Of a stretch of 64,000 nucleotides of DNA, positions 17,709 to 26,850 are shown piece after piece (position 1 is the stretch's first letter; every line of letters starts with the position of its first letter). Source of the DNA: Pseudarthrobacter sp. SSS035 (lineage in GTDB: Bacteria > Actinomycetota > Actinomycetes > Actinomycetales > Micrococcaceae); contig NZ_CP096882.1 of assembly GCF_023273875.1 (NCBI RefSeq), positions 310,001 to 374,000 of the forward strand, in the 5' to 3' direction. Under the pieces are notes generated by a model, which was given only the letters and a program-made list of their open reading frames with translations, had not been told where the DNA came from and did no database searches. A program made the position numbers and the translations under genes.

Positions 17709-18911
17709 ATGACTGTTCAGCTAGGCATGCCACAACCCCGGGATGATGCAGGGCTGGGGCTGCCGCCTGCCCGGCCGGCCGGCACAGCGCCGGGGCTGCT
17801 GGACCAGTACGGCCGCCGGGCCACGGACATGCGGCTGTCGCTGACGGACAAATGCAACCTGCGCTGCACCTACTGCATGCCGGCCGAGGGGCTTGAATGG
17901 CTTTCCAAGCAGGCCGTGATGTCCGCCGAGGAGATCGTGCGGATTGTCCGGATCGGCGTGGAACTGCTCGGTGTTCGCGAACTGCGCCTGACCGGCGGGG
18001 AGCCACTGGTCCGGGCGGACCTGATTGACATCATTGCGGCCCTGCGCAGCAACCATCCGGACCTGCCCATCTCCATGACCACCAACGGCGTGGGCCTGGA
18101 CAAAAAGGCCGCCGCGCTTAAGGCTGCGGGCCTGACCCGCATCAACGTCTCTCTGGATTCGCTGCACGAAGAAACTTTCACCAAGCTGACCCGGCGCCCG
18201 TTCCTGGACCGCGTCCTGGCCGGCGTCGATGCCGCCTGGGCCGCGGGACTGGGCCCCGTCAAGCTCAACGCCGTCCTGATGCGGGGCATCAACGACACCG
18301 AGTCGCCGTCCCTGCTCGCCTGGGCGCTGGACCGCGGCTACGAACTGCGCTTCATCGAGCAGATGCCCCTTGACGCGGACCACGGCTGGACCCGCCGGAA
18401 CATGATCACCGCGGCCGAGATTCGCACTCTGCTCTCGCACGACTTTGTGTTGAGTCCCGATCCGCGCGCCCGCGACGGTGCCCCTGCGGAACGCTTTGAA
18501 GTACGACGCCGGGCGGCCGGGACCGCGGGGCCGGATGGTCCGGTGCTGGGTACTGAGGGACTAGTGTCTGCCGCTGACGTGCATTGGCGGGAAGGCGTGG
18601 AGGCGACGCCGGAAGCCCACGGGCCGGTGCTGGGCACGGTGGGCATCATCGCGTCCGTCACGGAGCCGTTCTGTTCCGACTGCCGTCGCACACGGATCAC
18701 AGCCGAGGGCAAGATCATGAGCTGCCTGTTCTCCCGTGAGGAGTTTGATCTCTTGGGCTTGCTGCGCGATGGCGCCAGCGATCAGGCCCTGGCCGAACGA
18801 TGGCAGGACGCCATGTGGGTCAAGCCAAAGGCCCACGGCATGGACCACACAGGTCTCGGCGCAGCGGACTTTGTCCAGCCGGACCGCAGCATGAGCGCCA
18901 TCGGAGGCTGA
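17709..18911 (+). CDS. moaA: GTP 3',8-cyclase MoaA
   Basis: This 400-residue radical SAM enzyme starts molybdenum-cofactor synthesis from GTP. The radical SAM cluster is C49-x3-C53-x2-C56 in TDKCNLRCTYCMP. A second [4Fe-4S] cluster in the C-terminal domain is ligated by FCSDC and a later cysteine in KIMSCLFS. RLTGGEPLVR is the SAM-binding motif. The protein ends SAIGG; a GG C-terminus is essential in characterised MoaA. It is divergent from the oxidoreductase operon (83 bp between starts) and followed after 4 bp by moaD. About 30 residues between the two C-terminal cluster motifs look like an insertion. Confidence 0.96.
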   Translation: MTVQLGMPQPRDDAGLGLPPARPAGTAPGLLDQYGRRATDMRLSLTDKCNLRCTYCMPAEGLEWLSKQAVMSAEEIVRIVRIGVELLGVRELRLTGGEPLVRADLIDIIAALRSNHPDLPISMTTNGVGLDKKAAALKAAGLTRINVSLDSLHEETFTKLTRRPFLDRVLAGVDAAWAAGLGPVKLNAVLMRGINDTESPSLLAWALDRGYELRFIEQMPLDADHGWTRRNMITAAEIRTLLSHDFVLSPDPRARDGAPAERFEVRRRAAGTAGPDGPVLGTEGLVSAADVHWREGVEATPEAHGPVLGTVGIIASVTEPFCSDCRRTRITAEGKIMSCLFSREEFDLLGLLRDGASDQALAERWQDAMWVKPKAHGMDHTGLGAADFVQPDRSMSAIGG

Positions 18912-18915
18912 ATTC

Positions 18916-19182
18916 TTGAACGTACGTTACTTCGCTGCCGCACGCGCCGCCGCGGGTGTGGACGAGGAGTCCTTCGATCTCGCGTCCGGGACTACAGTGG
19001 CCGGTTTGCTGCAGGCAGTCCTTGCTGTGGACCGAGCCGAGCCTCCCGTCGGCACTCCTCCCCTGCAACGCATCCTGTCCCGGAGCAGTTTCCTGCTCAA
19101 CGAGGTGGCCGTCCGGGACCGCACGACTGTGTTAAATCCTGGCGATGTGGTTGACGTGCTGCCTCCGTTTGCCGGCGGGTAG
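18916..19182 (+). CDS. moaD: Molybdopterin synthase sulfur carrier subunit MoaD
   Basis: This 88-residue ubiquitin-like protein ends VLPPFAGG. The terminal Gly-Gly is adenylylated and thiocarboxylated before sulfur transfer to MoaE. The start is TTG at 18916 (MNVRYFAAARAAAG), 4 bp after moaA. It is the partner of MoaE (13071-13532). No MoeB-type activating enzyme is encoded in the window, so activation must be supplied from elsewhere in the genome. Confidence 0.92.
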   Translation: MNVRYFAAARAAAGVDEESFDLASGTTVAGLLQAVLAVDRAEPPVGTPPLQRILSRSSFLLNEVAVRDRTTVLNPGDVVDVLPPFAGG

Positions 19183-19332
19183 GAACCCTCGCAGACGGCG
19201 CGAACGGACAGTTGAGGCCCCTGCAACGACACCTTGAAACCGCCCACGGATGCAGGCACTTACAGTTGCTTCGCGGAGTTATGCACATAGCCCTTCAGCC
19301 TCGCCGTTATTGTCACACCCTCCGGGGATGAT

Positions 19333-20874
19333 TTGAGTATGGATAGCAGAGCAGCTGTGGCGACGGCGGAGGCCCTTTCGGTGTCCTTCGCTGAGCTTGC
19401 TGTGGTGCTCCGGGACGGGCCTGATTCCAATTGCTCCGGGGACGCTGATCCGATGCGTCGGAGAGCAGATGCACTCCTAGACGGGCTGGCCGAGATCTCA
19501 CGGCTGGACGCGAAAAGTGCCGCCCTGAAGGCCTGGCTGGCTGCCGGTTACACCGCAGCTGCCGAGGCTCTGGCTGGCCCTGCAACGTCGCCCGAGGACA
19601 ACACCGGGCAGGAGATGGCCATGGTCGCGGAAGTCGCGTGTGCCCTGACTGTCAGCGAACGCAGTGCCGGCGCCCTGCTTGCCGAGGCGCACTCCCTGAC
19701 CACTGCCCTGCCTTTGACGTTGTCCGCGCTGCAGGCCGGGACGATCTCGTGGCAGCACGCCCGGATCATGGTCGACGAAACCACCAACCTCGACAGGCCG
19801 GGAGCGGCGGCGTTGGAGGCACATTTCCTGGACCCTCACGCGGTGAATCCGGCACGTGGCTTCGCCGGTGGGCTCATCCCCGGAAGGTTCCGGCACAAGG
19901 CCCGCACCTGGCGGGAACGCCACCACCCGGTCAGCATTGAAAAACGCCACATCAAGAGCGCAGCCGACCGACGCCTCGAATATGCCCCGGACCGCGACGG
20001 CATGGCCTGGCTCTCCGCCTACCTCCCTGCGGACACCGCCGCGGGGATCTGGAACCGCGCCACCTCTGCGGCCAGGGCGTTGCAGGGACCTCATGAGGAC
20101 CGGAACCTCAGCCAGCTCCGCGCCGACACCGTCGCCACCTGGCTCCTCACCAACAACAGTGCAGGCAGCGGAACCGGTGACGAGGGTAGGGAAAAGAGCG
20201 GCGGCGCGACCGGCGAAACGAGCCACGAAGAGACCGGGGGCATCGCCGTGAGCGGCGGTGCCCCATCCCCGCGGGCGCAGGTGTTGATCACGGTCCCGGT
20301 CATGGCGCTGCTGGGCCAGACCGACGAACCCGCCATGCTCGACGGATACGGGCCGATCCCGCCGTCCATGGCCCGCCACCTGATCGCCGACGGTGCCGAA
20401 TCCTTCCACCGCGTCCTGATCGACCCACGGGACGGTGCACCGCTCGAGATCGGGCGGACCAGCTACCGGCTCACCAAAGCCCAACGCCAATGGCTACGAC
20501 TACGGGACGGGAAATGCCCGTTCCCAGGCTGCAGCAACCACTCCCTCGACACCGAAGCCGACCATATCCTCGCCTGGGCCAAAGGCGGCAGCACCGGCAT
20601 CAGCAATCTCGGCCAGCCCTGCCACAAACACCACAGACTAAGACACACCACAGGCTGGAAACCAATAGGCGCCACCAAGAACGAACCACCCGGCTGGATC
20701 TCACCGACCGGACGGCATTACGCCAGCGAACACCCAGACTGGGAACCACCACGCTGGCCAGCAAACATCCCCATGCCCGCCACCGGCTCCAACACCGGTT
20801 CGGTCTTGGACGTGGAACTCGGCATGGACCTGGACCTGGACCTGGACACAAGCCTGCCACCGGCACTGAGGTGA
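19333..20874 (+). CDS. DUF222 / HNH endonuclease family protein (13E12 repeat type)
   Basis: This 513-residue protein has an N-terminal DUF222 helical domain (about 1-330) and a C-terminal HNH nuclease motif. The motif reads CPFPGC, then EADHILAWAKGGST, then CHKHHRLRH at about residues 395-440. Proteins of this kind occur in many copies in actinobacterial genomes; their role is uncertain, and some are carried within mobile introns or inteins. The tail contains an MDLDLDLD acidic repeat. It follows moaD by 150 bp of empty sequence and is convergent with the broken LuxR-type gene. No inteins, introns or flanking repeats are visible around it. Confidence 0.88.
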   Translation: MSMDSRAAVATAEALSVSFAELAVVLRDGPDSNCSGDADPMRRRADALLDGLAEISRLDAKSAALKAWLAAGYTAAAEALAGPATSPEDNTGQEMAMVAEVACALTVSERSAGALLAEAHSLTTALPLTLSALQAGTISWQHARIMVDETTNLDRPGAAALEAHFLDPHAVNPARGFAGGLIPGRFRHKARTWRERHHPVSIEKRHIKSAADRRLEYAPDRDGMAWLSAYLPADTAAGIWNRATSAARALQGPHEDRNLSQLRADTVATWLLTNNSAGSGTGDEGREKSGGATGETSHEETGGIAVSGGAPSPRAQVLITVPVMALLGQTDEPAMLDGYGPIPPSMARHLIADGAESFHRVLIDPRDGAPLEIGRTSYRLTKAQRQWLRLRDGKCPFPGCSNHSLDTEADHILAWAKGGSTGISNLGQPCHKHHRLRHTTGWKPIGATKNEPPGWISPTGRHYASEHPDWEPPRWPANIPMPATGSNTGSVLDVELGMDLDLDLDTSLPPALR

Positions 20875-20886
20875 AGGCCGGTTCGG

Positions 20887-22054
20887 TTACTGGGCCGTTC
20901 CCATCGCCAGGGCCAACAACGTCGCGCGGCTATGGACGCCGCATGTCTCGAAAATCTGCTTGAACTGATCCTGGACGGTGTAGGCCCCGATCCCCAGGGC
21001 GTCAGCCATGGCGTTGGTGTCGGCGCCGCTGGCGGCAAGCTCAAACAATTCCCGCTGCCGTGTTGTCAGCCCGAAGCTCCGGGCGAACATATCAATCCTC
21101 GCCGCCGGAGGGCAGGCCTGGATGGTGACGGCCAGTGGCGGAATGGCCGCCATGCCGGTGGAGTCCATCCGGCTGGCCTCGAGGAGGGCCCACTGGCCTG
21201 ACCCTATGTGCACACGGGCGGACGCAGGATGACGATCCACGCCCGCCTCACGCGCCAGCAACTGGGCAGCGACGTTGAGGACCTCGGCCGGTACGCGTTG
21301 AAAGGGACGCGGGCCAGGCTGAAGCAGTCCAAGCCACTCCTCCACGGAGGCCGTTCCACCCACCACCGCCATATCTGCATCCAGAGTCAGCACTGCCTGC
21401 TGAGGCAACTCCGGCCTCGGACCTCCGCCGAAGGCTGACGCCCCCGCACGGACAGCCTCGCGTCCAACGGCGTCGCGTCCAACGGGGTCGCGTCCGACAG
21501 GCACATCCATGACAAACTGCCGGGCTATCGAACGACGCAGGGCGGGCGTGACATCACGCGTCACGGCAGCGATGTATCCCACTTCGTCGGCAGTAAAGGG
21601 ACTTTCCTGCGCCGTTCGCCAGAGGTCAATCCAGCCCCAGCAGCCGTGCTTGTCCGCCAGCACTGCGAACAGGACATCGGTCACTCCGTAGCGCTTCATC
21701 AGGCCATCCCATACCAGGCTCCATGATGGATTGCCGGCAGTTTCGCGCAGCAGCGTCGTCACCGGCGACGGGCTGATCGCCAACTGCGTCCACCGACCTG
21801 CCAGCGTCAGATACTTGAGCCTGATCAGCAACGGCAGTTCGTCCGGGCACGGAATCCGGGCACGGAATCCGGGCCATGGGCGACATGCCCGTCGCCGTCA
21901 GCGGATCTGAGAGCGGCCACACGAAAGCACTGAACGGAAGCACCCGGCCCAACTCAGCGAGCACGGCAGTGCGTAACGAGTGGTGATCCGGGGCGGAGTC
22001 GCCGATGCGCCGGATCCGTTCAAGGCTCCTGTTCCAGGGCCTGCCGAGGGTCAT
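20887..22054 (-). pseudogene. LuxR-type transcriptional regulator, frameshifted by a 13-bp tandem duplication
   Basis: Two overlapping frames together encode one regulator. The N-terminal part starts at ATG 22054 (MTLGRPWNRSLERIRRIG, GGGGGA ribosome-binding site) and reaches ARIPCPD. The remainder (from about 21840 down to 20887) has the sensor-like middle and a C-terminal LuxR HTH: LTTRQRELFELAASG, then YTVQDQFKQIFETCGVHSRA. Removing one 13-bp copy from the duplication at 21842-21867 joins the frames exactly as IPCPDELPLLIRLKYL. As read, translation from 22054 shifts frame and stops near 21626. An internal start at 21831 could give a 314-residue HTH-containing product. No partner or target is evident. 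Confidence 0.85.
21842..21873. repeat. 13-bp tandem repeat, about 2.5 copies
   Basis: TCCGGGCACGGAA occurs twice head to tail (21842-21854 and 21855-21867), followed by the first six bases of a third copy. It lies inside the LuxR-type gene. The unit is not a multiple of three, so copy number sets the reading frame. Confidence 0.95.
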
Positions 22055-22262
22055 TCCCCCAGTATGCCCTCCGTGGACAGCGCCGGGGTTTTCTACCAAG
22101 ACCCCAGATTTCTGGGATACCGGCCACATCGGCCGGCAGTTAACGTGACAGTACGCGACGCAGCGGAACCGTGCGGCTGTCCCAGGACAGGAGCCATGGG
22201 TTGGACAGCACGGAGGCAAATAGGTGCGTTCAACTAACACGATGAGCTAAGGAGAATCAGCA

Positions 22263-22544
22263 ATGTACACACTGCAAATCGAACATGGCATTAAGGACTT
22301 TGGCATGTGGAAAGAAGCCTTCGACCGGGATCCGGTGGACCGCGCGGCCTCCGGAGTCGTCGGCCACCGGATTTCCCAGCCCGTGGATGACGCCCACTAC
22401 GTGGTGGTGGAACTCGACTTCAACGAACGCGGCCAGGCGGAGCAATTGCTGGCGAACCTGAAAAGTAGGGTGTGGAATTCATCTTCCGCAGCGCCAGCCT
22501 TGAACGGCGCTCCGCGGACAAGGATTCTGGAGTCAGCCGGCTGA
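22263..22544 (+). CDS. Small conserved-looking protein of unknown function
   Basis: This 93-residue protein begins MYTLQIEHGIKDFGMWKEAF. It resembles small ferredoxin-like (ABM/cyclase-type) single-domain proteins. The alternating pattern of HYVVVELDFNERGQAEQLLA supports a beta-alpha-beta fold. Such folds often bind small molecules or act as dimeric monooxygenases, but no catalytic residue set can be assigned. The start has an AAGGAGAA ribosome-binding site 8 bp upstream. It is convergent with the DUF1579 gene and divergent from the broken LuxR-type gene, whose target it could have been. The 208 bp upstream hold no other gene. Confidence 0.65.
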   Translation: MYTLQIEHGIKDFGMWKEAFDRDPVDRAASGVVGHRISQPVDDAHYVVVELDFNERGQAEQLLANLKSRVWNSSSAAPALNGAPRTRILESAG

Positions 22545-22631
22545 CGGTCCGAACTCTGCAAGGGCCCCAAGTGTCCGTTCGCGCGGCAGGTGGGACCGCG
22601 CGGCAGGTGGGACGCAGGAGTCGGGATGGGG

Positions 22632-23093
22632 TCAGACGCGGCGGCACTCGGAGGTCATGAACGGGACAAAGTCCTGGCCGTCGCCGAGGCGCAACTCGGC
22701 GGTGTGGATCAGCACGTCGTTGTCCACCCGGAAAGTATGGCGGGCAGTCCCCCGGTCGCTGTGGCGCTCGACGCGCAGCACACCGTCCACCCACGTGCAG
22801 CGGGCCGGGACTCCCGGCGGCAGGCCCATGCTGTCCACGTGGTACCAGAGGATGTCGTTGTGGTCACGGTCGACAGTAAAAACGCCGTGGCCTTCAAAGT
22901 GCGTGCCATCAGCTTCGGTGTGTCTGTAACTTTGCACGACGGCGTAGCCCCCGGCAGCCCTGGTGTAATTGATTTCCGCCGAGGCCGTGCGCTTGGGCCC
23001 CCAGGCCGACGCGTCCAGCCAGGTGGTGCCGCGCCAATGGCCCAGGAAGTTCTCCAGGACGGCGTGCACCGTGCCTTGCTGCGGAAGGTTCAT
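22632..23093 (-). CDS. DUF1579 family protein
   Basis: This 153-residue protein is predicted to be a lipocalin-like beta barrel of the DUF1579 type. It shows LENFLGHWRGTTWLDASAWG, a VQSYRHTEADGTHFEGHGVF strand pair and the DILWYHVDSMG motif. Family members are cytosolic and of unknown ligand. The ATG at 23093 starts MNLPQQGTVHAVLENFLG; the frame is open further upstream but would run into the neighbouring peptidase gene. It follows the M16 peptidase gene by 31 bp in the same direction and may share its transcript. Confidence 0.75.
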   Translation of the reverse strand: MNLPQQGTVHAVLENFLGHWRGTTWLDASAWGPKRTASAEINYTRAAGGYAVVQSYRHTEADGTHFEGHGVFTVDRDHNDILWYHVDSMGLPPGVPARCTWVDGVLRVERHSDRGTARHTFRVDNDVLIHTAELRLGDGQDFVPFMTSECRRV

Positions 23094-23124
23094 AGGTTCA
23101 TTATGGCGGGCGCGGGCCTGCCGG

Positions 23125-24468
23125 TCAGAGACCGAAGGTTTCGGTCTCCTCGAATGGGCCCACCACGGTGACAGTCCGCGGCGCCGCTGCCAGTTCCCTG
23201 GCAAGCTCCTGGACCTCCTGCGCAGTGACCGCCTTGATCTGGCGCAGGGTCTCGTCGATGTCCTGGTATTCACCGGACACGAGTTCAGCGCGGCCAAGTC
23301 GGGACATGCGGGAACCCGTGTCCTCCAGTGCTAGGACAATTCCACCGCACAGCTGGCCCACGGCCTTGCGCAGTTCGTCGTCGGAGATGCCGCCTTCGGC
23401 AAGCTTGTCCAGCTCAAGCCCCAGCAGGTCCAGCACCTGGCGGACCTTGGACGGAGTGCACCCTGCGTACATCCCGAAGTAGCCGGCATCCGCGTAGGAG
23501 GAGGCAAAGGAGTATGTGGAGTACACCAGGCCACGCTTTTCGCGGATTTCCTGGAACAGCCGCGAGGACATCCCGCCGCCCAGGACGGCGTTGAGGACGC
23601 TCATGACGTAGCGACGTTCATCGGTAGCCACAATCGTGGGGCAGCCCATGATGATATTCGCCTGCTCCACCGCACGCTTGACCACATGCAGCCCTGCAGT
23701 GCCGGTGATGTCCGCGCGCTCAGTGGAGCGGCGATCCACCGGGGCGGCGTCCGGCTCAAGTGACCACCCGGCAGTGTGGAGGGCATCCACCACAAGGCTG
23801 CAGACGACGTCGTGCTCCAAGCCCCCGGCGGCGGTGATGACCAGCTCATCCGGGCGGTAGTAACGGCGGTAGTGCTCCCAGACCGAGTCGCGGGCGACGG
23901 CGCGGATCGCGGCGGGCGTGCCGCCGATAGGGCGGCCCAGCGGGTGGGTGCCCAGGACGGCAGCCACAAAGTTTTCATGTGCAACGTCCGTGGGGTCATC
24001 GCTGTCCATGGCGATTTCCTCCAGGATGACGTCGCGCTCCTGCTCCATCTCGGCCGGATCCAGGACGGCACCAGTGATCATGTCGGCAATGACGTCGATG
24101 GCCATGGGCAGGTCCGTGTCCAGCACCCGCGCGAAATAGCACGTGCTCTCCTTGGCCGTGGCGGCGTTGGACTCCCCGCCCACCTCGTCAAAGGCCGAGG
24201 CGATCTCCAGGGCGGTGCGGCGTTTGGTCCCCTTGAACAGGAGGTGCTCCAAGAAGTGCGTGGAGCCGTGCTGGCCCGGGGCTTCATCGCGTGACCCGAC
24301 GCCCACCCAGAAACCGATGGTCGCCGAACGCTGGCCCGGCATCGCTTCGGTGAGCACCCGCACGCCGCCCGGCAGCACCGAACGCCGGACAACGGAGCCG
24401 CCGTCGGAGCCGTGGACCAGGGTGTCGCCGGGCTGGTTCTGCTCAAGCGGCAGGGGTACAACAGTCAT
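23125..24468 (-). CDS. M16 family zinc peptidase (PepR type)
   Basis: This 447-residue protein is related to mitochondrial processing peptidase. The inverted zinc motif is H71-FLE-H75 in GSTHFLEHLLFKGT, with the third ligand glutamate in the ATAKESTCYF region about 75 residues on. The C-terminal half is the second M16 repeat (RKAVGQLCGGIVLALEDTGSRM). The substrate is not known in actinobacteria. The gene lies directly downstream of pnp, as in mycobacteria, with 124 bp and a very strong hairpin between them. Normal length, complete active site. Confidence 0.92.
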   Translation of the reverse strand: MTVVPLPLEQNQPGDTLVHGSDGGSVVRRSVLPGGVRVLTEAMPGQRSATIGFWVGVGSRDEAPGQHGSTHFLEHLLFKGTKRRTALEIASAFDEVGGESNAATAKESTCYFARVLDTDLPMAIDVIADMITGAVLDPAEMEQERDVILEEIAMDSDDPTDVAHENFVAAVLGTHPLGRPIGGTPAAIRAVARDSVWEHYRRYYRPDELVITAAGGLEHDVVCSLVVDALHTAGWSLEPDAAPVDRRSTERADITGTAGLHVVKRAVEQANIIMGCPTIVATDERRYVMSVLNAVLGGGMSSRLFQEIREKRGLVYSTYSFASSYADAGYFGMYAGCTPSKVRQVLDLLGLELDKLAEGGISDDELRKAVGQLCGGIVLALEDTGSRMSRLGRAELVSGEYQDIDETLRQIKAVTAQEVQELARELAAAPRTVTVVGPFEETETFGL

Positions 24469-24515
24469 TGAAGCCTTTCAGGAGCGGCAGCCGGATCTGG
24501 CTGCCATCGTAACAG

Positions 24516-24550
24516 CGGCGGGGCCGGTGGATCATCCACCGGCCCCGCCG
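24516..24550 (-). terminator. Strong hairpin after pnp (probable terminator)
   Basis: CGGCGGGGCCGGTGGA, a TCA loop and TCCACCGGCCCCGCCG form a perfect 16-bp, very GC-rich stem 42 bp after the pnp stop. The U-tract on the minus strand is weak. It may therefore terminate only partly, or protect the pnp mRNA 3' end while allowing read-through into the M16 gene. Confidence 0.7.
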
Positions 24551-24592
24551 ATTCATGCTGTGTGGAGCAGGATGCTACTCCGCGTCAGTGGA

Positions 24593-26845
24593 CTACTCCG
24601 CTTCGGCAGCGCCCTCTGCGGCGGAAGCGTCAACGCTCTCGGCGCCTTCTTCTTCAGCCACTACGGGGGACAGCGACAGCTTTCCACGGTCATCGATCTT
24701 GGTGATTTCCACCTGGATCTTCTGGCCGACGGAAACCACGTCATCAACGTTGTCCACGCGCTTGCCGTTGGCCAGCTTGCGCAGCTCGGAGATGTGCAGC
24801 AGGCCGTCCTTGCCCGGAGTCAGGGAAATGAAGGCACCGAAGGTGGTGGTCTTGACAACCGTACCCAGGTAACGCTCGCCGATTTCCGGGATCTGCGGGT
24901 TGGCAATGGCGTTGATGGCGGAGCGTGCTGCGTCGGCAGACGGACCGTTGGTGGCGCCAATGTAGACCGTGCCGTCGTCCTCGATGGAGATGTCGGCGCC
25001 GGTGTCTTCCTGGATCTGGTTGATCATCTTGCCCTTGGGCCCAATGACCTCGCCGATCTTGTCAACCGGGATCTTGACCGCGATGACGCGCGGCGCGAAC
25101 TCGGAGAGCTCATCCGGGGTGTCGATCGCGGAGTTCAGGACGTCCAGGATGTGCAGGCGGGCTTCGCGGGCCTGCTTCAGCGCTGCTGCCAGCACGGAAG
25201 CGGGGATGCCGTCGAGCTTCGTGTCCAGCTGGATGGCCGTAACGAATTCGGCCGTGCCGGCAACCTTGAAGTCCATGTCGCCGAAAGCATCTTCGGCGCC
25301 GAGGATATCGGTCAGGGCTGCGTAACGGGTCTGGCCGTCAACCTGGTCGGAGACCAGGCCCATGGCGATACCTGCAACAGCTGCCTTCAGCGGCACACCT
25401 GCGTTGAGCAGGGACAGCGTCGAAGCGCAGACGGAACCCATCGACGTCGAACCGTTGGAGCTGAGAGCCTCAGACACCTGGCGGATCGCGTAGGGGAATT
25501 CCTCGCGGGACGGCAGCACCGGCATGATGGCGCGCTCGGCGAGGGCGCCGTGGCCGATTTCGCGGCGCTTGGGCGAACCCACGCGGCCGGTCTCGCCGGT
25601 GGAGTACGGCGGGAAGTTGTAGTTGTGCATGTAGCGCTTGCGCGTGACGGGCGACAGCGAATCGATCTGCTGTTCCATCTTGAGCATGTTCAGCGTGGTG
25701 ACACCCATGATCTGGGTTTCGCCGCGCTCGAAGATTGCCGAGCCGTGCACGCGGGGCAGAACCTCAACCTCGGCGGTGAGCTGGCGGATGTCCGTCAGGC
25801 CACGGCCGTCGATGCGGATCTGGTCCTTGAGGATGCGCTGGCGCACAACGTGCTTGGTGACCGAGCGGAATGCGGCGGACAGCTCCTTGTCGCGGCCTTC
25901 GAACTGGCCGGCCAGGGAAGACGTGACTTCGTCCTTGAGTGAATCCGTTGCAGTATCGCGTTCCTGCTTGTCGGCGATCTGGAAGACAGCTGCCAGCTTC
26001 TCAGCGGCAGCGGACTCAACAGCGGCGTAGACGTCATCCTGGTAGTCCAGGAATACCGGGAACTCAACGGTGGGCTTGGCCGCGCGTGCAGCCAGGTCCG
26101 CCTGGGCTTCGCAGAGTGCCTTGATGAACGGCTTGGCAGCCTCGAGGCCCTCGGAGACAACCTCTTCGGTGGGAGCGGTTGCGCCCTGTTCCTTGATGAG
26201 GTTCCAGGAATTGTCGGTTGCTTCGGCTTCGACCATCATGATGGCGACGTCGTCACCGGCAACACGGCCGGCTACAACCATGTTGAACACGGAGTTCTCG
26301 AGCTGGGAGTGCTTGGGGAAAGCAACCCACTGTGAACCGTGCTCGTCAGCGACGAGGGCAACGCGGACGCCGCCGATCGGGCCGGAGAACGGCAGGCCCG
26401 AGAGCTGGGTGGACATGGAGGAGGCGTTGATGGCCACCACGTCGTAGAGCTCGTCAGGGTTGATGGCCAGGACGGTCACCACGATCTGGACCTCGTTGCG
26501 CAGGCCCTTGACGAAGGCCGGACGCAGCGGGCGGTCCATAAGGCGGCAGGCCAGGATGGCCTCGGTGGACGGGCGGCCTTCACGGCGGAAGAACGAGCCC
26601 GGGATACGGCCGGCGGCGTACATGCGCTCTTCAACGTCAACCGTCAGCGGGAAGAAGTCGAAGCCTTCGCGCGGGTGCTTGCCTGCGGTGGTGGCGGACA
26701 GCAGCGCGGTGTCTTCGTCGATGTACACCATGGCTGCGCCGGCTGCCTGCTTGGCGAGACGGCCGGTTTCAAAGCGGATTACACGCTTGCCAAAGCGGCC
26801 ATTGTCAATGACTGCTTCTGAGAACTGGATTTCGGGACCCTCCAA
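24593..26845 (-). CDS. pnp: Polyribonucleotide nucleotidyltransferase (PNPase)
   Basis: This phosphorolytic 3'-5' exoribonuclease of about 750 residues also forms RNA tails; the actinobacterial form is known as GpsI. It has two RNase PH domains, with FFPLTVDVEERMYAAGRIPG and FFRREGRPS in the first and EIGHGALAERA in the second. A KH domain follows near residue 590 (VIGPKGKMINQIQEDTGA), then an S1 domain near 655 (GTVVKTTTFGAFISL) and an acidic Ala/Glu tail. The TTG at 26845 is chosen because a perfect GGAGGTGA ribosome-binding site precedes it by 5 bp. A longer frame to 26926 lacks one. It lies downstream of rpsO, the usual pair. Confidence 0.96.
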   Translation of the reverse strand: MEGPEIQFSEAVIDNGRFGKRVIRFETGRLAKQAAGAAMVYIDEDTALLSATTAGKHPREGFDFFPLTVDVEERMYAAGRIPGSFFRREGRPSTEAILACRLMDRPLRPAFVKGLRNEVQIVVTVLAINPDELYDVVAINASSMSTQLSGLPFSGPIGGVRVALVADEHGSQWVAFPKHSQLENSVFNMVVAGRVAGDDVAIMMVEAEATDNSWNLIKEQGATAPTEEVVSEGLEAAKPFIKALCEAQADLAARAAKPTVEFPVFLDYQDDVYAAVESAAAEKLAAVFQIADKQERDTATDSLKDEVTSSLAGQFEGRDKELSAAFRSVTKHVVRQRILKDQIRIDGRGLTDIRQLTAEVEVLPRVHGSAIFERGETQIMGVTTLNMLKMEQQIDSLSPVTRKRYMHNYNFPPYSTGETGRVGSPKRREIGHGALAERAIMPVLPSREEFPYAIRQVSEALSSNGSTSMGSVCASTLSLLNAGVPLKAAVAGIAMGLVSDQVDGQTRYAALTDILGAEDAFGDMDFKVAGTAEFVTAIQLDTKLDGIPASVLAAALKQAREARLHILDVLNSAIDTPDELSEFAPRVIAVKIPVDKIGEVIGPKGKMINQIQEDTGADISIEDDGTVYIGATNGPSADAARSAINAIANPQIPEIGERYLGTVVKTTTFGAFISLTPGKDGLLHISELRKLANGKRVDNVDDVVSVGQKIQVEITKIDDRGKLSLSPVVAEEEGAESVDASAAEGAAEAE

Positions 26846-26850
26846 GAGAG

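Noticed and set aside
19333..20874. DUF222-HNH gene as part of a mobile intron or intein
   Set aside because: No intron RNA domains, split host gene, terminal repeats or target duplication are visible around it.
24143..25942. Plus-strand frame of 599 codons opposite pnp
   Set aside because: It is a shadow of PNPase in GC-rich sequence, with no domain or start signal.
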